Assembly (NCBI GenBank): GCA_037046735.1
Contig: JBAOHC010000021.1
Span: 124,001 to 188,000 of the forward strand
DNA length: 64,000 nucleotides
Direction of reading: 5' to 3'
DNA from: JADKAV01 sp037046735
GTDB taxonomy: Bacteria > Actinomycetota > Actinomycetes > S36-B12 > UBA10799
Part shown: positions 60,324-64,000 of the stretch, in pieces
How positions within the stretch are numbered: the stretch's first letter is position 1
How the letters are laid out: every line of letters begins with the position of its first letter
Notes under the pieces: generated by a model
The model's database searches: none
Seen by the model: the letters and a program-made list of their open reading frames with translations, nothing else
What the model was told of the DNA's origin: nothing
Made by a program: the position numbers and the translations under genes

Positions 60324-61463
60324 TCAACGCCCGGTCCGCGCGTGGCGGCCCAGCGCCCACCCCGCGAGCAGTGTCAGAACAACGGCGAACAGCGTGAGGA
60401 CCCCGAGTTGACGGGTCACCCCGGTGAACCCGACGCCGTCGTTCATGATCAGGTTCCAGGCGTCCATCGCCCACGCCTGCGGCGTGAAGTGCCCCGCGAA
60501 GCGCATGGTCGGCCCCACCACGGACAGAGGCCACATCGTCCCACCGAGCATCCCTAGCACGATGCCCAGCGGCACCGCGATCGCCACAGCCTGGCCCGTC
60601 GTCCGGCACAGCCCTCCGAGCAGCATCCCGGCCGCCGAACAGATCACGCCATAGATCAGCACCAACGGAATCCATGCCCCCGGATTGCCGAAGTTGATCC
60701 CGAAACTCAGGATCCCCATCCCGATGAGGATTGCGGCCTGCAACAGCGCAATGGCGATCCGGGACAGCCCCAACCCGCCCAGGTAAACGGGTAATCCCCG
60801 GGGAGCGGCCAGCGTGCGCTGGAACACTCCGAGCTCCCGCGCCTGAACCAGCGCTGCGGCTCCCAACAGCCCGTTGAGGAACGTGAAGAGCATCAACTGC
60901 GACGGGACTGCCGAGGCGAACCGGTTGGCCTCCATGGCCGTGACCTGACCCACCGAATCAGAACTGACCCCGATCGGGGGCACGTCGGCCAACGCCGCGG
61001 CGACTGCCGCCTCGGCTCGTTGGCGGGGCACCTCTTGGCTGAGCACGTCTATAGCAATGGCCCGGGTGCCCACCTCGGCTGCGGCGGCGTTCACGGTGGA
61101 CAGCACCACCCCCGCCCCCGAAGACGTCTGCTGAACGTAGATCTGGACCGGCTGCGAATCCGGGGGCACCTCGACGCCGCCACCGAGCAGGCCCATCCGG
61201 ATGTCGCGGTAGAGGTCGCGCGAGTCGGTGTAGACAGTCACCTCCAGGCCCGGCGACTGCTGCAGGGCGGCCACAAGTTGTGTCCCCAACGGCCCGGGTT
61301 GGTCGGCCAGCAGGCCCACGGGCAGACGAGACCCACCCCGGCCGAAACTCAGCCCGATCAGCAGCACCAGCACGATGGGTAGCGCGATGGTGGAGAACAT
61401 CGCGATCCGGTCGCGGAAGAAGCGCACCCATTCCACCCGCGCCGTGCTGATGGTCGCCCTCAT
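60324..61463 (-). CDS. ABC-2 type permease, second subunit
   Basis: The 379-residue protein has one N-terminal membrane helix, a long extracytoplasmic region (about 45-170) and five to six C-terminal helices, the plan of YbhR/YbhS-type ABC-2 permeases. The ATPase and the first permease lie upstream with 1- and 4-base overlaps. Likely an exporter of drugs or lipids. Confidence 0.88.
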   Translation of the reverse strand: MRATISTARVEWVRFFRDRIAMFSTIALPIVLVLLIGLSFGRGGSRLPVGLLADQPGPLGTQLVAALQQSPGLEVTVYTDSRDLYRDIRMGLLGGGVEVPPDSQPVQIYVQQTSSGAGVVLSTVNAAAAEVGTRAIAIDVLSQEVPRQRAEAAVAAALADVPPIGVSSDSVGQVTAMEANRFASAVPSQLMLFTFLNGLLGAAALVQARELGVFQRTLAAPRGLPVYLGGLGLSRIAIALLQAAILIGMGILSFGINFGNPGAWIPLVLIYGVICSAAGMLLGGLCRTTGQAVAIAVPLGIVLGMLGGTMWPLSVVGPTMRFAGHFTPQAWAMDAWNLIMNDGVGFTGVTRQLGVLTLFAVVLTLLAGWALGRHARTGR

Positions 61464-62605
61464 GTCAGGACCTTGTTTCGCAAGGCGATCAAACCCACCG
61501 CCGCTGTCGCGACCCCGATACTGAACAGCAGCAGCACGCGCGGCATCACCTCGACGATCGATGCTTGGGCTGCGGAGAGATCCACGAATGCCGCCAGCGC
61601 CTGACCGTTGGGGGTGAACTGGCGGATGGCACTCAAGGTCCCACTCGCGGCGTAGAAGAAGGTCCCACCCGCTACGGCGAACAGCAACGCGACGATGGTG
61701 GTCAAGGCGTCAGCCTGGTTCTCCGTGCGGGCCAGCCCTGTGATGAGCAGCGAGATCCCGGCGATCGCCGCGACGGCCGCCACGATGACCAGCAGGACTC
61801 CCACCGGCTGCCCCCAGGACGCACCGAAGCCCAGCCAGGTCACCAGCCACACAGCCGTCAGGCTGGCGATGCCCACAATCATGACCTGCACCGTCTTGCC
61901 GAGCAGCACAGCGGAAGTGGTGACCGGTCCGGCCAGAATCCGCTGCAACGTGCCCTCATTGCGTTCCACGATGATTGACCGGGCGCCATTGCCGATGATG
62001 AAGAACAAGAACAGCATCGCGATGCCGGGCGCGAAGTAGGCCATCACTGAGAACGTTCCTTGCACCTCGCCCTGTTCGACGCGGATCGGGGCTGGCGCCG
62101 TGACAGCCCGCTCGATGCTCGGCCCGGGCGCGACACCGGCGTCCGAGGCGGCGACAGCCGTGATCCGGGCGGTCTGCAGATTTGCAGCCACCCCGCCGGC
62201 TACCGACTCGGCAATGGACCCGGCCAGCGGGTCCGCGGCCCTGCCCACCACCTGCAGGTCGGCCGGACGACCAGCGAGCACCGCCTCACTCAGACCAGCG
62301 GGCAGGATCAGCACGGCACCGTAGGTCCCCGAGTCCAGCGCCGCCCGCGGATCACCGGAGACGGTGGAGAACGAGATACCGTCCCCGCCGGCACCGGTGA
62401 GATTCCTGGCCAACTGCTGCGACAGATCTGACCGGTCAGCATCAGCGATCCCGATCGTGGCGCTGACGTTGACTCCGGATCCAAATGCAGCCCCGACGAC
62501 CAGGGCGATCAGGACCGGGGCCAGCAGACCCTGGATGAGGATGGAGCGATCCCGCAGGGACCGTCGCAGACCCATCCCCGCGATCAGCCACATGTCGCGC
62601 CACAT
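61460..62605 (-). CDS. ABC-2 type permease, first subunit
   Basis: The 381-residue protein has the same plan as its neighbour: N-terminal helix (LIQGLLAPVLIALVVGAAFG), a large outer loop, then NEGTLQRILAGPVTTSAVLLGKTVQ, the conserved ABC-2 segment, and C-terminal helices. It starts with a one-base overlap to the ATPase gene (TGATG) and overlaps the next permease by four bases. Confidence 0.88.
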   Translation of the reverse strand: MWRDMWLIAGMGLRRSLRDRSILIQGLLAPVLIALVVGAAFGSGVNVSATIGIADADRSDLSQQLARNLTGAGGDGISFSTVSGDPRAALDSGTYGAVLILPAGLSEAVLAGRPADLQVVGRAADPLAGSIAESVAGGVAANLQTARITAVAASDAGVAPGPSIERAVTAPAPIRVEQGEVQGTFSVMAYFAPGIAMLFLFFIIGNGARSIIVERNEGTLQRILAGPVTTSAVLLGKTVQVMIVGIASLTAVWLVTWLGFGASWGQPVGVLLVIVAAVAAIAGISLLITGLARTENQADALTTIVALLFAVAGGTFFYAASGTLSAIRQFTPNGQALAAFVDLSAAQASIVEVMPRVLLLFSIGVATAAVGLIALRNKVLT

Positions 62606-63555
62606 CAGTCACGCAGCGCTTTCCCCGTGAGGTGTAGGAAGACGGCCTCCAGATCAGGCTCGCGTACATCGATGGCGGTGACGTCAACACCGTGACGTTG
62701 GGCGGCCTGCACCACCGGAGCGATCAGACCTGTGCCACCTGCGGTCATCACCTGCACACCACCAGGAAAGGGTCGGACGGCGCTGACGTCGGCGAGCCCC
62801 TCCACGTCGGCGCACCAGCGGCTTATCCGGTCGTCGTCGGCGGCCACCCGTAGGTCGATGGTCGCCTGCTCCCCCATGCGTGCGACAAGCTCTTCCCGGG
62901 TACCTTCGACGATCAGCCGGCCCGCATCGATGATGCCCACGCGGTCGCAGAGTCGTTCGGCCTCTTCCATGTAGTGCGTGGTGTAGAGGACCGCCATACC
63001 GGCACCGCCGAGTTCGGTCACGGCCTCGAGGATGCTGTTGCGGCTCTGTGGGTCGACGCCGACGGTGGGTTCGTCGAGGATCAACAAGCGGGGCTCGTGC
63101 AGCAGTCCAACAGCGATGTTGGCCCGGCGTTTCATCCCCCCGGAGTAGGTGTCAATGTGGTCCCTGGCACGGTCAGCCAGACCCACGATCTCAAGCACGT
63201 CGGCGATCCGGCTCTTGAGCCGTGGGCCGCTCATGTTCTGCAGCTTGCCGAAGAACTGCAGGTTCTCCAACGCCGACAGGTCGGGGTATAACGCCACGTC
63301 CTGCGGCACGAGGCCGATAAGGCTCTTGCGGTTGCCCACCACGGGTTCACCGAGCACCGCCACCGAACCCTGGTCGGGGGTCAACAGCCCCGCGATCATA
63401 TTGATGGTCGTCGTCTTGCCCGCCCCGTTGGGCCCGAGCAGGCCGTAGGTCTCGCCCTCGGAGATAGTGAAGCAAACCCCGTCGACCGCCGTATGCTCAC
63501 CGAAACGTCGGACGAGATCCGTAACCTGCAGGACAGGCCCCTCCATAACTTCCAC
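62605..63555 (-). CDS. ABC transporter ATPase
   Basis: The 316-residue ATPase has Walker A GPNGAGKTTT, signature YSGGMKRRANIA, Walker B LLILDEPTVGVD and a C-terminal extension ending DLEAVFLHLTGKALRD. It drives the two permeases that follow. CAGGAG lies 5 bases before GTG 63555; ATG 63546 is a near alternative. The operon is ATPase, permease, permease. Confidence 0.92.
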   Translation of the reverse strand: MEVMEGPVLQVTDLVRRFGEHTAVDGVCFTISEGETYGLLGPNGAGKTTTINMIAGLLTPDQGSVAVLGEPVVGNRKSLIGLVPQDVALYPDLSALENLQFFGKLQNMSGPRLKSRIADVLEIVGLADRARDHIDTYSGGMKRRANIAVGLLHEPRLLILDEPTVGVDPQSRNSILEAVTELGGAGMAVLYTTHYMEEAERLCDRVGIIDAGRLIVEGTREELVARMGEQATIDLRVAADDDRISRWCADVEGLADVSAVRPFPGGVQVMTAGGTGLIAPVVQAAQRHGVDVTAIDVREPDLEAVFLHLTGKALRD

Positions 63556-63641
63556 GGTACTCCTGTCCGGGCGCGGACCGGCAGGCTGTGCGCTTGCTCA
63601 CCATCGGTTTCAGCCACCGCGGTCAAGGCAACAACCCATGT

Positions 63642-64000
63642 GTGACCATTCAGACGCCCGAGCGGAGCTACACACCCTGGTGGGGTCTGGCTCTGGCAGT
63701 GGCTGTGGCGCTGCTGGCCATCTCCGGGTTCGTCAGTACTGCCTCGCGGGCTCCGGTCGTACGTGGTCAGACTCACTCCCAGATCGTCGGCAAGAGCGAG
63801 GCAGTGCGGGACGGCAAACTGGAGTTTGCCCTGCTAGGCATCCGCCGAAATGTCAGCGAAATCGGCGACTCCTACTTCGGCACCACCGCCAACACGGGCA
63901 GTTACACGGTAGTCACCTTGTCCGTGCGCAACGTCAGCCGTGAATCCGTCACCTTCGACGGCGCCTACGTGGTGGGCGTGGCCGCAGACGGTTCCCAGAT
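63642..64000 (+). CDS. Membrane-anchored DUF4352-like protein (3' end outside window)
   Basis: From GTG 63642 the frame is open to the window end (119 codons). It encodes a short polar start, one membrane helix (WWGLALAVAVALLAISGFVS), and then the start of an extracellular beta-rich domain with VRDGKLEFALLGIRRNVSEIGD and YTVVTLSVRNVSRESVTFDG, as in DUF4352 immunoglobulin-like proteins. The start is not certain (no close ribosome site). It is divergent from the ABC operon. Confidence 0.6.
   Translation, partial: MTIQTPERSYTPWWGLALAVAVALLAISGFVSTASRAPVVRGQTHSQIVGKSEAVRDGKLEFALLGIRRNVSEIGDSYFGTTANTGSYTVVTLSVRNVSRESVTFDGAYVVGVAADGSQ

Overview
The window looks like chromosome from a GC-rich actinomycete (class Actinomycetes, Actinomycetota). 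Diagnostic genes are a DUF3073 protein next to bldC and purM-purF, a DUF222/HNH endonuclease, a deazaflavin (F420)-type nitroreductase, an Rpf-type lytic domain protein, a bacterial SCP orthologue and frequent GTG starts. Coding density is high, many neighbours overlap by ATGA or TGATG, and I found no rRNA, tRNA, CRISPR array, prophage or insertion sequence. I cannot assign a genus from sequence alone.

Region by region: 1-6.0 kb holds a 5'-truncated pyruvate:ferredoxin oxidoreductase overlapping a one-chain Nfn/GltD-like flavoprotein (low-potential electron metabolism). 6.0-13.7 kb is accessory: a frameshifted secreted protein, a palindromic repeat, three tiny acidic ORFs that share a GGGTA box just before the start, a HipA-like kinase with a DUF3037 partner, a zinc-ribbon membrane protein, a TPR protein, a universal stress protein and an APC permease. 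13.7-22.2 kb carries a frameshifted cutinase-VWA-PKD-FN3 secreted protein, a Drr-type ABC exporter, an Rpf-like protein, gamma-glutamyltranspeptidase, thioredoxin and the HNH endonuclease.

22.3-47.1 kb is dominated by purine biosynthesis, all on the minus strand but in separate blocks: purM-purF, purL-purQ (behind a universal stress protein), purS, purC (with galE), purB-purD and purA. Between them lie two collagen-linker secreted paralogues, malic enzyme, a Ktr/Trk potassium system, a streptogramin-lyase-like beta-propeller protein, acetyltransferases, DUF2252 and a PAP2 phosphatase. purB is split by an apparent +1 frameshift.

47.2-56.9 kb has a SulP transporter, a flavin split-barrel protein, a cluster of 31-bp hairpin repeats, class II aldolase, a SpoU methyltransferase, DedA, pyrE, an epimerase/SDR pair and an aminotransferase. 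57.1-60.1 kb is a likely glutarate-to-crotonyl-CoA operon (CoA-transferase, GntR/FCD regulator, glutaryl-CoA dehydrogenase) with a visible operator. 60.3-63.6 kb is an ABC-2 exporter, and the window ends inside a membrane-anchored DUF4352-like gene.

The most novel items are non-coding: a 139-bp four-arm palindromic element present twice with gap-free alignment of its arms, the 31-bp hairpin repeat cluster, and the GGGTA-N9/10-ATGA leader shared by the three tiny acidic ORFs. Three candidate frameshifts in 64 kb mean base-level accuracy should be considered when reading the broken genes.
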